From NCBI GenBank assembly GCA_035772405.1, contig JAYKKM010000442.1:617501-681500 (forward strand): 64,000 nt of DNA, given 5' to 3'. Of this stretch, positions 34,849 to 45,956 are shown piece after piece; the stretch's first letter is position 1; each line of letters starts with the position of its first letter. A program made the position numbers and the translations under genes. The stretch comes from Chrysogorgia sp. JL179-B06. Its lineage: Eukaryota; Cnidaria; Anthozoa; Scleralcyonacea; Chrysogorgiidae. Under the pieces are notes generated by a model, which was given only the letters and a program-made list of their open reading frames with translations, was not told the DNA's origin and ran no database searches.

Positions 34849-35036
34849 TTGCTGTAAATATAAATAGTACATATTTGTGTGCCTTTTGAATGAATGTTTA
34901 ATAATAAGAATTTGACTATCACTTCAAAAAAGTCAGTGACCCACTAAGTACACCAAGTAAGTTTCAGTCAAAAGTAGAACAAGCCCATCAATGAATAATA
35001 CAGTGGTTATCTAATATTGAAGCTATATAATCATCC

Positions 35037-35241
35037 GAATTTTGTCACTTAACCATGCAAATACCCGTAAGCCCCCAGCTGTGTTTTCAGGGTCCGTAAC
35101 CCCCACCCATCGACTCCCTTAATTGGCGTCCTAAATTAGTAGACTTGTGAGAGAGACTAAGCATGTGGGACTAGTAATTGACTATCACACACATGCACTA
35201 TCTATGGTTACAGGTATTTGCATGGTTAAGTGACAAAATTC
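35037..35241. mobile_element. Small MITE with perfect 29-base inverted ends
   Basis: GAATTTTGTCACTTAACCAT (continuing GCAAATACC, 35037-35065) is exactly mirrored at 35213-35241. The interior is noncoding. Confidence 0.9.
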
Positions 35242-35546
35242 TGACAATTATATACAGTACCTCAATATTATTCATAACATAGATTTGATACAATGTTTTT
35301 GATTGGCTGTTGTCATCTAATTTTATTAAAGTGCCCCTAAAAACAGTTTTATGATATAAAATAAATCATGAATGGTTAAGCATGCTCCAAGTTAGATGGG
35401 AAGTAGTGAGAGCACTCTTTAAGTTTTTTTCGTGCTCTTACAACTTCCCTCATGCATCTATAGCTTGATGGAGCACACTAAACATTCCACAATTTCTGAT
35501 GTAGCTTGCTACAGTAACAGGTATATAGGTTCAATATATAATTGCC

Positions 35547-37023
35547 TTATGATTGAAGTACCATGGTAACTTTGGATAGAGATGCACGACAATTCCACTT
35601 TTCCACCATGTAGCATTCCTTTATAATTCTTTTGAGCTTTTCAGATGATGGCAGGATGTAGATTTGAATCTTTTTCACCATATACCCAAATGAATAAATG
35701 TCACTGTAGATTGATTGTCTATTACTTCCATCAATAACCTCTGGTGCAATATGTTTATATTTAGTTATGTAGTCATCTTGTTCCTTCTTTGATAATTTTT
35801 TAATTTTTCCAGCATTCCTCTTGCAGCTTTTTCCAAAGTCAATAAGGACAGGGTAGTAACTGTCATTGGTCTTGTATAGCACTACATTGTCTGTTTTTAT
35901 GTCATTGTGTAAATAACCAGACATGTGTACATGGTGAATTCCTTCTACAACACTAGCGAGAACTGAATGCCATTGTTCATATCGAGCAATACTTTGGCTT
36001 CATGGAATAGAGTCTCTTTTATTTCTGATGATGTCTGATCTAAATGTTTTTTTAGGTATTTCACAGCAACAACACTCGATTTATATACATGAAGTTTGAC
36101 AGTACCAAATACACCTGATCCAAGGATGATCTCCCCCTTTTCATCTGCATTTAGCAACTCAGTTGGTATAAAACAGGCATTTGGAAGCAAGTTGGAGGTT
36201 GGTAGCATTTCTTTATCCAATATTTGTTGCTTTTCCTTGCGTTCTGCTTGCCAATCTCTGTAGTAGTTGTTGGCGACTCTCTCTGCTAATTTTCGTTTTC
36301 TTTTTTCTATTGTATTTAACATACATGCTTCCTGTATTTCTTGCTGCATCTCTGCAACTTGTTGCAGGGGAATTACTGATTCCCTCACTCCACAGTAAAC
36401 ACTTTTCCTCGCTTTTCCTTTCCGCTTTCTTGTTACCTTTACAAATGCCTGGTGTACTGATTTACCAAGTTCATTGTCAGTTATGTTCCGAAACTGAGTA
36501 ATAAGTGCATCCCTGACATCACTGCTAAGCACACAGTCCCCATGGTGGACATCATGACAATCAAAGGACTCAAACTTTGTCATTAACCTAAAATATAATA
36601 AAACTATAAATAACTAAAATACAGTAATATGATGCATTATGTTAAAGAGATATGACATATTTAAATTAAATTACAACATAAACACAATTTACTGCAGCCT
36701 TTGAGGTTAAACAAACATTATATAAGTTCTGTATGTACTGTTTATATTATTAATAATAATAAGCCGTGATTCTTGTGCCATGAAACGTTTCGTCCCAGAC
36801 GAGAGTCGAATATGTGACTGTTAACCTTTTGATTACGATAGCTTTCCAAGCTAAGAGAAATGCTTCACAAATGTTGATTAAAGACTTTACACTATGTGTA
36901 TCAAGATATACATCTATAAAGCAGTTCATATTCATATGAAAAAAATACAAATATCTTACCATTCAGCCATGAATTTCGGTAACAAGCCACGGTTCGTCTT
37001 TACAGTCTCAGATGACGCCTCCA
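35547..37023 (-). pseudogene. Protein kinase, two exons, non-RD, N-lobe gap
   Basis: Exon 1 is 37023-36960 (MEASSETVKTNRG...FMAEW, donor GTAAGA). Exon 2 starts at 36587 after a TTTTAG acceptor and the splice keeps the frame. A 110-residue basic N-terminal region with coiled-coil character (EMQQEIQEACML, RKRKLAERVANN) precedes the kinase domain: glycine loop LGSGVFGTVKL, VAVKYLKKH (Lys) and a helix-C HEAKVL (Glu). After a frameshift near 35968 come VEGIHHVHMSGYLHNDIKTDNVVL, LIDFGKSCK (DFG), HIAPEVIDG and YSDIYSFGYMV. Catalytic Lys, Asp and DFG are present, but HRD is HND. About 40-50 residues between helix C and the catalytic loop are absent, so with the frameshift it is probably dead. Soluble, no membrane segment seen. 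Confidence 0.75.
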
Positions 37024-37131
37024 TAGTTTTGATCATAAAATCATTTACAGATGTATAAATACAAAATGTGCCACAAGTTCACAACCATTTGCTGAAGATT
37101 TTGCCGATAAAAGGCGCCTTAGCTTGGCGTT

Positions 37132-37311
37132 GCATTCTGGGCCAGGGACAACTGTCCACGGCCCAGAGTTCCTTTCGACCTGTAATAATTACGCAATAAT
37201 TACTGTAATGATTACTGTAAAGCATTCTGGGCCAGGGACAACTGTCCACGGCCCAGAGTTCCTTTCGACCTGTAATAATTACGCAATAATTACTGTAATA
37301 ATTACTGTAAA
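37132..37311. repeat. Tandem duplication, 90-base unit, upstream of the kinase
   Basis: Two almost identical copies begin GCATTCTGGGCCAGGGACAA at 37132 and 37222, and both contain AATTACGCAATAATTACTGT. GGGCC and GGCCC in each copy can pair. They lie about 110 bases upstream of the kinase start, so they may be promoter elements; that is inference. Confidence 0.9.
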
Positions 37312-37736
37312 CAAAGCTCTTATTCAACAAACCCGCCAAAGAGGTTTGAACATCGCAAACGCTCATACAAAGGTATTCCCCTAAGTTTAATGTTTATTGT
37401 ATAAACTAATTATAGTTCCTGATCTTTCTAAACACTCTAGTGATTATTACATAATATAACTAGCTGTTGTTGTGTGAATTGTTTGCCCTATAAAAATTGC
37501 TTTCTCTACAAAAATGTTCAACTAGAATATATTATCTGATATTGCTTGACACTAACAAGTCGTGGAATACAATGGTCGTTAATCCTCGTGACACTTCTTG
37601 TAAAAAGTATACAGTTTATGATATTCATTGACACTTCAGGTTATTAAATTTCCGGGATCTGAAACAAGATGACACCTAAAGAATCCTGAGATGTCACGTG
37701 TATTCCCAGTATACTCTACATATACCCTTACGAAAA

Positions 37737-37960
37737 TTCCACATGATTTCACATGTGAAAATTTCACATGTGATTTTGGAACATGTGAAACAATCACATG
37801 TGAAAATTTCACATGTGAAAATTCCACATGTGAACATTTCACATGTGATCACATGTGATTTTGGAACATGTGAAACAATCACATGTGAAAATTTCACATG
37901 TGAAACAATCACACGTGAAATAATCACATGTGAAACATAAACATGTTTCAAAATCACATA
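37737..37960. repeat. Palindromic word array: CACATGTG
   Basis: About fifteen copies of CACATGTG (some CACGTG or ACATGTT) are separated by AAAATTT, ATTTTGGAA or AAACAAT. A larger direct repeat is superimposed: ATTTTGGAACATGTGAAACA at about 37770 and 37857. Frames across it are artefacts. A short related cluster is at 48411-48460. Likely a mobile element or a dense protein-binding array. Confidence 0.85.
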
Positions 37961-38150
37961 TTCAAATTCATATCCATTTGAATATATTTAATAAATATAA
38001 TAATAAATTTTTTATTATAAAGCCAAAATGATTGAATAATTGTTGTTAAACATAAGCTTTATTTATCCATTTTACAATTATTTTGCAATTGCAGTTATTA
38101 CTTAGTAATAAATAAAGACAAAATATCCAGAAATATTGTAAATTGTGAAA

Positions 38151-38262
38151 TGCAGAAAATGTTTCTGAGCCCCAGACGGGAATTGAACCTGCAACCTTCG
38201 GTTTATGGTTAGACACTCTAATCATTGAGCTACCAGATGGCAGGCGAAGGCTATGTTGTGTA
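38151..38262 (-). mobile_element. tRNA-derived SINE, family A
   Basis: On the minus strand: GGTAGCTCAATGATTAGAG (A box) and GCAGGTTCAATTCCCGTCTG (B box), then GGGGCTCAGAAACATTTTCT. The anticodon region reads CTAACCATAAACCGAAGG. The family A tail continues into CAAACTCAGAAA-type sequence in other copies. Confidence 0.75.
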
Positions 38263-38394
38263 CTAGTTGGTATGTGCAGCATACATACTGCTAATTCAGC
38301 AGTCTCAATATATCTGTATATTTTTATCAGAATTTATTAAATGTGACTTGCAGCTTTGTTATTTCAATATCGTAAATTTAATGTTTACTACAAA

Positions 38395-38500
38395 AGCTTT
38401 AAACCGGAGATCGAGAAGGTTGCGGGTTTGATTCCTGTCTGGGGCTCAGAAACATTTTTCTGAGTTTGCGTTAAAGCTTGAGTAGCAATTTAGTAATTTA
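38395..38500 (+). mobile_element. tRNA-derived SINE, family A, 5'-truncated
   Basis: Starts in the anticodon region (AAACCGGAGATCGAGAAGG), B box GGTTTGATTCC, then GGGGCTCAGAAACATTTTTC and the tail GTTAAAGCTTGAGTAGCAA. Confidence 0.7.
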
Positions 38501-38716
38501 CAATTACTATATTGAAATAACCAAGGTGCAAGTCACATTTAATATATGCAAACATATTATAACCTAAATTCACTAACATTATGGGAAAATAGGCCAGAAT
38601 ATATAGCCTATCAATAATATTTTAGTTCTAGTAATTGGCAGATATGGTTAAATAGTTACGGTATATCTTCAAATTACTAGAACTACAGAAACACTTGACT
38701 TAACACATTAACAACA

Positions 38717-39515
38717 TTAAAGTGCCACTAACCCCCCAAATGATATTTTGTTTGAAAGGACACTTAAAATTATGAGGAATGGCAGTTCTTCGATATCTAT
38801 TTCCCTTCTCAAGGTATTCAGTTATACGTGATATGTTAATGAGGCACAGGATGATGTCAAAGCAGGCAAACAACATTGTGGCAATTCTAGAATTTATGTA
38901 TATCTTCAAAGTTATCCAACAAAATTACTCGATACTTTGCACGTGGATGCATACTACCAAACTAAAGAACACGGTTCAAGTTATGTTATCACCATAGTAA
39001 CAGATTAGTTTCCAGACCTCCTAGTTTTTAAACCAAAATAATTTGTTTTCTCTCATGTGCAGATTCTGATTATTGTTGAGATTGGCAGTTAACAACGTTT
39101 TCAATAACTTTTCCAATGCAATACCCAAGTTTGAAATCGAAAACATTGCTTGCAATGACAGAAAATGAAGATTTATGTATGGGAACGGAGAGGTTGGAAG
39201 CTAATCTATTACTATGGTGATAACATTTAACTTGAACCATGTACTTTAGTTTGGCGGTAGATGTATGTATCCACGATCAAAGTTTCAAGTAATTTCATTG
39301 GATAACTTTGAAGATATACATGAAATTTAGCGTTGGCACAATGTTGTTTGCCTGCTTTCATGTCAACATGTGCCTCACTAACATATCATATAACTGAATT
39401 CCCTGTTAAAGAATGAAAATAGATATTGAAGAACAGTTAGTGCCATTCTTTGTCATTTTAAGTGCCTTTTCACACAGAGCATTAATATCATTTTTGGGGT
39501 TAGTGGCACCTTTAA
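38717..39515. mobile_element. TTAA MITE (left arm copy)
   Basis: TTAAAGTGCCACTAACCCCC is mirrored by GGGGTTAGTGGCACCTTTAA (TTAA 39512-39515). The arms stay paired for about 300 bases (CAAAGCAGGCAAACAAC against GTTGTTTGCCTGCTTTC). Noncoding. The shorter copy at 49552-49824 occupies the same site in the right arm. Confidence 0.9.
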
Positions 39516-39633
39516 GGCAACATTATACAAAACTATAAAAATTAAATATAACATATATTTAGATAAATTATCATAATATTGGTAAATATTATAATATTGG
39601 TAAATGTTTTGACTTGTTTTTTCTTGCCTGCAG

Positions 39634-39785
39634 AGCATATCGTAGTGTCTTTGTATTTTTGTGCCATTGCTGCCTTGATATCTATTGTTTGGGCATTTGA
39701 TAATCTTTTGAGAACTTTGGCTAAAAAGGGCAAGAAGAGAAAGACAAAACTTAACATCCCTATATTTGGTGTTAAAATATAACAA
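39634..39785 (+). pseudogene. Putative terminal exon, duplicated (left copy)
   Basis: Follows TTCTTGCCTGCAG (39621-39633) and encodes IAALISIVWAFDNLLRTLAK followed by KGKKRKTKLNIP, a hydrophobic stretch and then a basic tail, like the end of a membrane protein. The right-arm copy (49460-49314) encodes the same core. In this copy the first residues differ from the right-arm copy because of indels. No upstream exon was identified. Confidence 0.4.
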
Positions 39786-40218
39786 TCATCAGAGGAGTCT
39801 TTTTTAATAGAATAATTATCAAAGTTGAAGCCTGCATTACCTGCTGAAGTCTGATAATGCAGACAGAGACCTTGATAATTCTTGATGTCAAAAGACTCAA
39901 AAAAGCTGAATTCAACAATTGTTATATTATACATTTTCAGCACAGTACTCAGCTACCATACAGTAATTAAACTGTGGACAAATTGCTAGTTCACTGGGCA
40001 AGTGGTTTGCCTGGCTGTATAGCATGTCAGTGGCATGCGTCCCATCAGCGCATGCAAGATAACTATATTGTATGCAGATAATATGCTACTGATGATATAC
40101 CATTGTGCAGAATGTGTGCTCAACTAGATCTTGACAATTTCAGTAGCTAATATAATTAAAAATGCAGATATTGAGAATATATTCTCACAAAATTTCTGAC
40201 CAATCAAAATTAAGTGTT

Positions 40219-40330
40219 TTGCTACTCAAGCTTTAACACAAGCCCCATATGGGAATTGAAGTCAATTGAACCCACGACCTTATGGTTTCTGGTTAGATCG
40301 CTCTAACCATCGAGCTACAAGCTACTAGTA
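40219..40330 (-). mobile_element. tRNA-derived SINE, family A
   Basis: Minus-strand copy with TAGCTCGATGGTTAGAGCG and GTGGGTTCAATTGACTTCAA (degenerate B box), tail CTTGAGTAGCAAA. Confidence 0.65.
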
Positions 40331-40377
40331 CATATGTCCCACATAGTACACAACATAGCCTTTGCTCTTCAGCCTCT

Positions 40378-40530
40378 TCCATCTGAGTTCTGGTAGCTCA
40401 ATGGTCAGTAAATTGTTTGCGACTGAAGCTTTAAACCGGAGATTATGAAGGTTGCATGTTCGTTTCCCATCTGGCATTCAGAAGCATGTTTCTGAGTTTG
40501 CGTTGAAGCTTGAGTAGCAAATAATTTACT
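40378..40530 (+). mobile_element. tRNA-derived SINE, family A
   Basis: TGAGTTCTGGTAGCTCAATGG is followed by an insertion of tail sequence (CAGTAAATTGTTTGCGACTG), then AAACCGGAGATTATGAAGG, a degenerate B box and the tail CATGTTTCTGAGTTTGCGTT. Confidence 0.65.
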
Positions 40531-40539
40531 ATATTATAT

Positions 40540-40700
40540 GGTAAATTGTTTGCTACTCAAGCTTTTAACGCAAACTCAGAAAATGTTTCTGAGCCCCAGA
40601 CGGGAATCGAACCAGCAACCTTCATGATCTCCAGTTAGACGCTCTAACCATTGAGTTACCAGAACTCAGATGGCAGAACGAAGGCTACGTTGCATACTAG
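40540..40700 (-). mobile_element. tRNA-derived SINE, family A
   Basis: Minus-strand head GGTAACTCAATGGTTAGAG, loop region CTAACTGGAGATCATG, B box GGTTCGATTCC, tail GGGGCTCAGAAACATTTTCT. One of the better-preserved copies. Confidence 0.75.
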
Positions 40701-40804
40701 TTTGTACGTGCGACATATACGTACTGCTAATTCAGCAGTCTCGATATATCTGTATATCTTATCAGAATATATTGAATGTGATGCAGCTTGGTTATTTTAT
40801 ATGG

Positions 40805-40960
40805 TAAATTGTTTGCTACTGTACTCAAGCTTTTAACGCAAACTTAGAAAATGTTTCTGAGCCCCAGACGGGAATCTAACCTGCAACCTTCATGATCTCT
40901 GGTAAGACGCTCTAACCATTGAGCTACCAGAACTCAGATGACAGAACGAAGGCTATGTTG
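40805..40960 (-). mobile_element. tRNA-derived SINE, family A
   Basis: Same organisation as the copy at 40540-40700: minus-strand GGTAGCTCAATGGTTAGAG and GCAGGTTAGATTCCCGTCTG. Confidence 0.75.
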
Positions 40961-41094
40961 CGTACTAGTTCATACGTGCGAATTAGCAGTACGTATACAA
41001 TATATACAATATATTCTGATATTAAGATATACAGACATATCGAGACTGCTGAATTAGCAGTACGTATGTCGCACGTATGAACTACAGAACTAGT

Positions 41095-41300
41095 ATGCAA
41101 CGTAGCCTTCGTTCTGCCATCTGAGTTCTGGTAGCTCAATGGTTAGAGCATCTAACCAGAGAACAGAAGGTTGCTGGTTCAATTAGCTCAATGGTCAGTA
41201 AATTGTTTGCTACTCAAGCTATAAACCAGAGATCATGAAGGTTGCAGGTTTGATTCCTGTCTGGGGTTCAGAAACAGCTTGAGTAGCAAATAATTTACTA
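41095..41300 (+). mobile_element. tRNA-derived SINE, family A, two partial heads
   Basis: A full A box with GGTTGCTGGTTCAATT is followed directly by a second partial unit (GCTCAATGGTCAG, AACCAGAGATCATGAAGG, GGTTTGATTCC, GGGGTTCAGAAAC). Confidence 0.65.
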
Positions 41301-41314
41301 TACTGTATATTATG

Positions 41315-41480
41315 GAAAATTGTTTGCTACTCAAGCTTTTAACGCAAACTCAGAAAATGTTTCTGAGCCCCAGACGGGAATCAAACCCGCAACCTTCATG
41401 ATCTCCGGTTAGACGCTCTAACCATTGAGCTACCAGAACTCAGATGGCAGGAACGAAGGCTATGTTGCGTACTAGTTCAT
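41315..41480 (-). mobile_element. tRNA-derived SINE, family A
   Basis: Well-preserved minus-strand copy: GGTAGCTCAATGGTTAGAGC, CTAACCGGAGATCATGAAGG, GGTTTGATTCC, GGGGCTCAGAAACATTTTCT. Its flank at 41522-41527 is the target of the TIR element at 41528. Confidence 0.75.
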
Positions 41481-41527
41481 ACGTTCGACATACGTACTGC
41501 TAATTCAGCAGTCTCGATATATCTGTA

Positions 41528-43173
41528 CAGGGTTCTGCCCACGGTGGGCGGCGCCCACTCACTCGTACCGCCCGGCACTCACGCGATAGCGGACCATTCG
41601 GCCCGGCACTCAAAGTAAGAAAACCTCATTTTTTTATCTTCAACGAACTTTTATTCAAACAATATTATTCGTTTAAGCGGCAAATTATGCGTGGAAATGG
41701 ATCAAATGGCTCATTAAAACTTCTTACTGTAAGGTTGTCCGTACAAGCATCCAAGATAACCCGTTATAATATAACATTTTGGCCGGTTACCACGTCAGGT
41801 TTTGTCTTTTAACATTAATTTTCGGTAGTTTTCTCAACACATTTCGTCTGCGAAAATTTGGCTTTCCGATGAGAGAACAGTGCCATTGAGAATGGCTTCT
41901 TCAGATTTCAGAATAAAAACAAACAAATCAATCGATCGTATAGATATGAATTTAATGTGTATATAACGTAATATTTATTCTAGCGAACACTATTACGAAA
42001 AAAAAAACAAACTCTTTATTACTATTAATGACGATTAAACAAGCTGTTCATTTTTTTGTGTGATCTTGGTGCACGCAAGTGCGCAACTTCAAGGAAATAT
42101 CACGACGCTACATACTACAGTTCTAAAAGACGTTTCTCATTATCCTGAGCGCTAGGAAAGACTGAAAGAATCAAGAAGCGAGACAACGTATTTTTCGTAC
42201 GGTTTCCAACATCAGAGAAATGACCGAAATCGATGCGCGAAATCGCGGTTCAACGTTCAATTCATTGACGCTTATTCCTCTGAGTTTTTCCTGAGAACTC
42301 GCCTACGCCTTTACTTGTTACGAGCTTACGGAAGACTTGATACACAATAAAAAACAAAACCAGTTCATCAGCGCGAGTTATTCAGTAAAAATGAAATAAA
42401 AACCTTGTCCGCATTTTTGTGATTTTGATGTCAAATTACAATTGCACGCGGATTGGTAAATTCTTGAAGTAATAGATCAAACACGAGAAAGAGTGTTTCA
42501 TCCGATATCCAGTCACCGAGAAGTAGGTTGAAAACGAGGCGATAGCCGAGTTTTTTAACCGAATTCGAGGTGACTGGATAGAGGATGGAACACTCTTTCG
42601 AGTGTTTGATGTTACATCTCGAACGAATCAGAATTTTAAGATAAATTTGAGGTAGAAATTGTCAAAATCCTATGCAAATTAAGACCGGGTATCCAGTTGT
42701 CCATCTCGGTACTAATTTCCTTTGTTTTTCGGCTCATGAATTATTAATGAGTTTGAGATGCCGGTTTCTCAATCACCAAAGCGAAACGTTATTTGGGAGT
42801 TTTCCCTCGCTTCATGTGAGTAATACTGTAATTTTTCCTATACCTTCGAAAGGGAAAAGTATTAAAACGAACTCTTTCGCCCATACGATAAATCGCACGC
42901 CTGGACGATTTATGGCGTGCAACCACAGGCCTCGTGTATAATGATGGTTGTATGTTGTAAACAAGCAGGGAGTCACTCTGCAAAGAAACTTTTTCTACGG
43001 AAGTTCCACCAAGTGCCTTTGTAGGAGTACATATCCAAAGCTGATTTACTTTTGATTTGATGGCTATAATATCACCCAGCAAAACGTAACCACTGACATT
43101 TTCATGGGGGGGGGGGGGCAACGCCCCTATACTCCTTGTACCCGGCACTCACATGGTCCTGGGCAGAACCCTG
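41528..43173. mobile_element. 1.65 kb TIR element, CAGGGTTCTGCCCA ends
   Basis: CAGGGTTCTGCCCA (41528) is mirrored by TGGGCAGAACCCTG (ending 43173), flanked by TCTGTA on both sides (41522-41527 and 43174-43179), a likely 6-base target duplication. The subterminal word CCCGGCACTC occurs twice near the left end and once near the right end. The 5' CAGGG resembles hAT ends, but hAT target duplications are 8 bases. No transposase is recognised; a frame at 42672-42941 has no known motif. Nested inside is the foldback at 42476-42610. Confidence 0.8.
42476..42610. mobile_element. Foldback MITE nested in the TIR element
   Basis: ATCAAACACGAGAAAGAGTG at the left is mirrored by CACTCTTTCGAGTGTTTGAT at the right. 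Inside, ATCCAGTCACC pairs with GGTGACTGGAT, and GAAAACGAGGCGATAGCCGAG fills the loop. Arms of about 42 bases. Confidence 0.85.
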
Positions 43174-43224
43174 TCTGTATATATCTTAATATCAGAATAT
43201 ATTGAATGTGACTTGCAGCTTGGT

Positions 43225-43410
43225 TATTTTATATGGTAAATTGTTTGCTACTGTACTCAAAGCTTTTAAGTTTTAACGCAAACTCAGAAAATGTTTCTGA
43301 GCCCCAGACGGGAATCTAACCCACAACCTTCATGATCTCTGGTTAGACGCTCTAACCATTGAGCTACTAGAACTCAGATCGCAGAATGAAGGCTACGTTG
43401 CGTACTAGTT
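43225..43410 (-). mobile_element. tRNA-derived SINE, family A
   Basis: Minus-strand copy interrupted from its outer flank by the TIR element at 41528-43173: AGTAGCTCAATGGTTAGAGC, CTAACCAGAGATCATGAAGG, degenerate B box, tail. Confidence 0.75.
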
Positions 43411-43459
43411 CGTACGTGCGAATTAGCAGTACGTATGTCGCACGTACAAACTAGTACAC

Positions 43460-43620
43460 GTAGCCTGAGTTCTGGTAGCTCAATGGTTAGAGCGTCTAAC
43501 CGGAGATCATGAAGGTTGCAGGTTTGATTCCTGTCTGGGGCTCAGAAACATTTTCTGAGTTTGCGTTAAAAGCTTGAGTAGCAAACAATTTACCATATAA
43601 TATTAAAATAACCAAGCTGC
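43460..43620 (+). mobile_element. tRNA-derived SINE, family A
   Basis: GTTCTGGTAGCTCAATGG, AGCGTCTAACCGGAGATCAT, GGTTTGATTCC and GGGGCTCAGAAACATTTTCT, then the tail GTTAAAAGCTTGAGTAGCAA. The acceptor-like ends pair with several G-T pairs. Confidence 0.8.
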
Positions 43621-43734
43621 AAGTCACATTCAATATTATTATTCTGATATTAAGATATAAAGACATATCGAGACTGCTGAATTAGCAGTACGTATGTCGC
43701 ATGTACAAACTAGTATGCAACGTAGCCTTCGTTC

Positions 43735-43915
43735 TGCCATCTGAGTTCTGGTAGCTCAATGGTTAGAGCATCTAACCAGAGACCAGAAGGTTGCTGGTTC
43801 GATTCCCATCTGGGGCTCAGAATTCCAAAGCTCAATGGTCAGTAAATTGTTTGCTACTGAAGCTTTAAACCAGAGATCATGAAGGTTGCAGGTTTGATTC
43901 CTGTCTGGCACTCTA
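43735..43915 (+). mobile_element. tRNA-derived SINE, family A, two joined copies
   Basis: A head (43735-43820) with GGTTCGATTCCCATCTGGGG is followed at 43828 by a second, head-truncated copy with AACCAGAGATCATGAAGG and GGTTTGATTCCTGTCTGG. Confidence 0.7.
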
Positions 43916-44338
43916 AGTTTGCTTGAAATAATCAAGTCACATTTATTATTTAATATTAGCTGATTTAACATACTAGTTTATGAACATCAGAAATTATAAA
44001 CTTACTATGATCAATTGAACTTTTTCACCATCAAAGGCAGGAAAACATTCTTTACTTTTGCATGTTATGGTACATTATTGCCAAGCTGTTTTATGCATAA
44101 AATCTTAAATCAACATTGTCATGGTCATCTTCCTCTCATTCAGGGCACATGTGATTTAGATTTGCACCAAGTCAAGCAAGTTCTAAATTAGAAAGCCATG
44201 CCATTAAAAACAATATAAACATATCTTATTCTAAAAGTTGTAAAGGTTTTGCTGTGCAAGCTGTGTTAAGTTGTCAATACCGTACTAAAAACTCTGAGCT
44301 CCAAATAGGAGTGGTTTAAATACCGTAATTAATCTTGC

Positions 44339-44445
44339 CCTGTCATCTGAGTTCTAGTGGCTCAATGGTTAGAGCATCTGGCTAGTATTCAGAAGATTGA
44401 GGGTTCAATTTCTAGCCAAAACTGCAAAAGACCTTGAATTTGCCA
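44339..44445 (+). mobile_element. tRNA-like SINE head, separate subfamily
   Basis: AGTGGCTCAATGGTTAGAGC (A box), loop CTGGCTAGTATTCAGAAGA and GAGGGTTCAATTTCTAGCC (B box region). The tail CAAAAGACCTTGAATTTGCC differs from family A. Confidence 0.65.
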
Positions 44446-45956
44446 CTGGGTCTTGTGAAGAATATAATTCTACAATCTACACTAAAAAATGGATCCTTCA
44501 TCTAATACCAAATATTAGCTTTAATATACTGTAGCTATACAACAGCTGATCATCTCAACTGGGTATACGTTAAATATCTTCGGCAAAGAACCAATATTTC
44601 GCTTTTTCATGGCTTGCAACAAGTCTACAGTCAATATTATTTGCAGAATAAAAACATGTAACATATGGAAAATGTATAGTACTACAAACAAAGTAGGCAA
44701 TAAGAAAGATTATCGTATTAGGCTGGCAAATACCAAATAAAAAAGTAAAGTAAGCGTAATCACTTGGCAAACACCCCTTCGTCAAGGCAGACCCAACACC
44801 GTCAACAACATGACTCGGTGATTGCAACCATATAATACGTTAAATTTACAGTTTTGCTGAAAATCACAATTACGCCATCAACAAAAATCACTGTGCTTAC
44901 CATTAGCATTTTTCTCGACCTAAATAAGCCATCCATCCATCCATCCTTGGGCTGTTTTTCTCCTGCCTTTCCATTACATATAAAATATCATGCCATCTTA
45001 GATCTGGGTTCTTCATCTGTCTATTGACTTGTCGCCGAACGAACTCCTAGGCTGTTTGGTTTGTTTCCGTCCATCGCACAAGTACTTCATGTTTTGAATA
45101 GAGCAGAATGTAAATTAAGCTACATTGGCTTCGATAAAAGGACAATTTAATCAAGACAGACGAGGCTAAAAAGCGAACTTGAGTAACAAAGGTCTGTCAC
45201 AGCACAAAGGGCTTCTGTGACAAGGCCGTATTGAACTTGCCACATTTCTGATCACGTGAGAAAATAGCCGTCTCTATTTCCGCTTTCTTCTAAAGGTTCA
45301 TGACTTCATGGCAATGATGAAGAGGAGAAATACGAAACATCAAGCATATTATAACTTACATTGTCCAAAAGGAAATATCTTAAATACCGCATAGTATATT
45401 AAGAAAATGGTATATTTTGTTAGATCAACTGTAAATTTATATCATAACATAGATACGGAAGTGACACCCGCGAGAGCCTGCTCGCAGGCTAGTGTTAACG
45501 AGAAGCGCGCAAGGTCCAATGTTTATAACTACAAGGACCTGACTAAATCGAAAGAATTTAATGAATACTTCAATGATTTTGAGGTCACTGAGTAAATGGT
45601 GGACAGCTTTTTACCAAGGCCATTGTGGATGGGAATGTTTTTTTATTGTGTAAACTGCCGTCGACGTTTGGGACAAATTACATAATTCGAACTTAAAGAA
45701 CGTGATCCTGTTTGCTGTGCAGCTGTTGCATTTTAGTAGTCAGCTGTGCCAACATGGTTTGTAGTACGAGGGGAAACCGATTATATGTTGGAAATGTGGA
45801 CGTATTAAAGTAAACTAGGATACAAGACACTGTAACTTTGTACTTATTCAGGATATAAATCAACATATTTGTTGCAAATTACCAAACATTGTTGACAGAG
45901 ACTAAATTCATAATACCTGTACTGGGCTGTAGTTAAGATACATGTTCTAAGGTTTT
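44446..45956. other. No supported gene
   Basis: A minus-strand frame at 44827-44570 has a hydrophobic segment (FLIAYFVCSTIHF) but no ATG or splice support. A plus frame at 45407-45595 (62 codons, with SKEFNEYFNDFEVTE) is unrecognised. Both are recorded as unassigned. Confidence 0.3.

Larger units (their letters stand above)
38044..39880. repeat. Left arm of large inverted duplication
   Basis: In reverse complement this arm matches 49205-50490 over several blocks: the SINE blocks at 38150-38490, the GAATTTAGGTTATG-type block, the same TTAA MITE insertion site, a splice acceptor plus exon, and the AATTATCAAAGTTGAAGCCT block. Both arms have the MITE at the same flanks (ACTTGACTTAACACATTAAC on one side, TTGTATAGTGTTGCC-type on the other), so the MITE inserted before duplication. 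Confidence 0.8.

Noticed and set aside
36181..36501. 106-codon plus-strand hydrophobic frame
   Set aside because: Antisense of the basic coiled-coil region of the kinase gene.
37636..37957. Open frames with repeated SHV/TCE residues in the CACATGTG array
   Set aside because: They arise because the repeat unit lacks stops; both strands are open in several frames.
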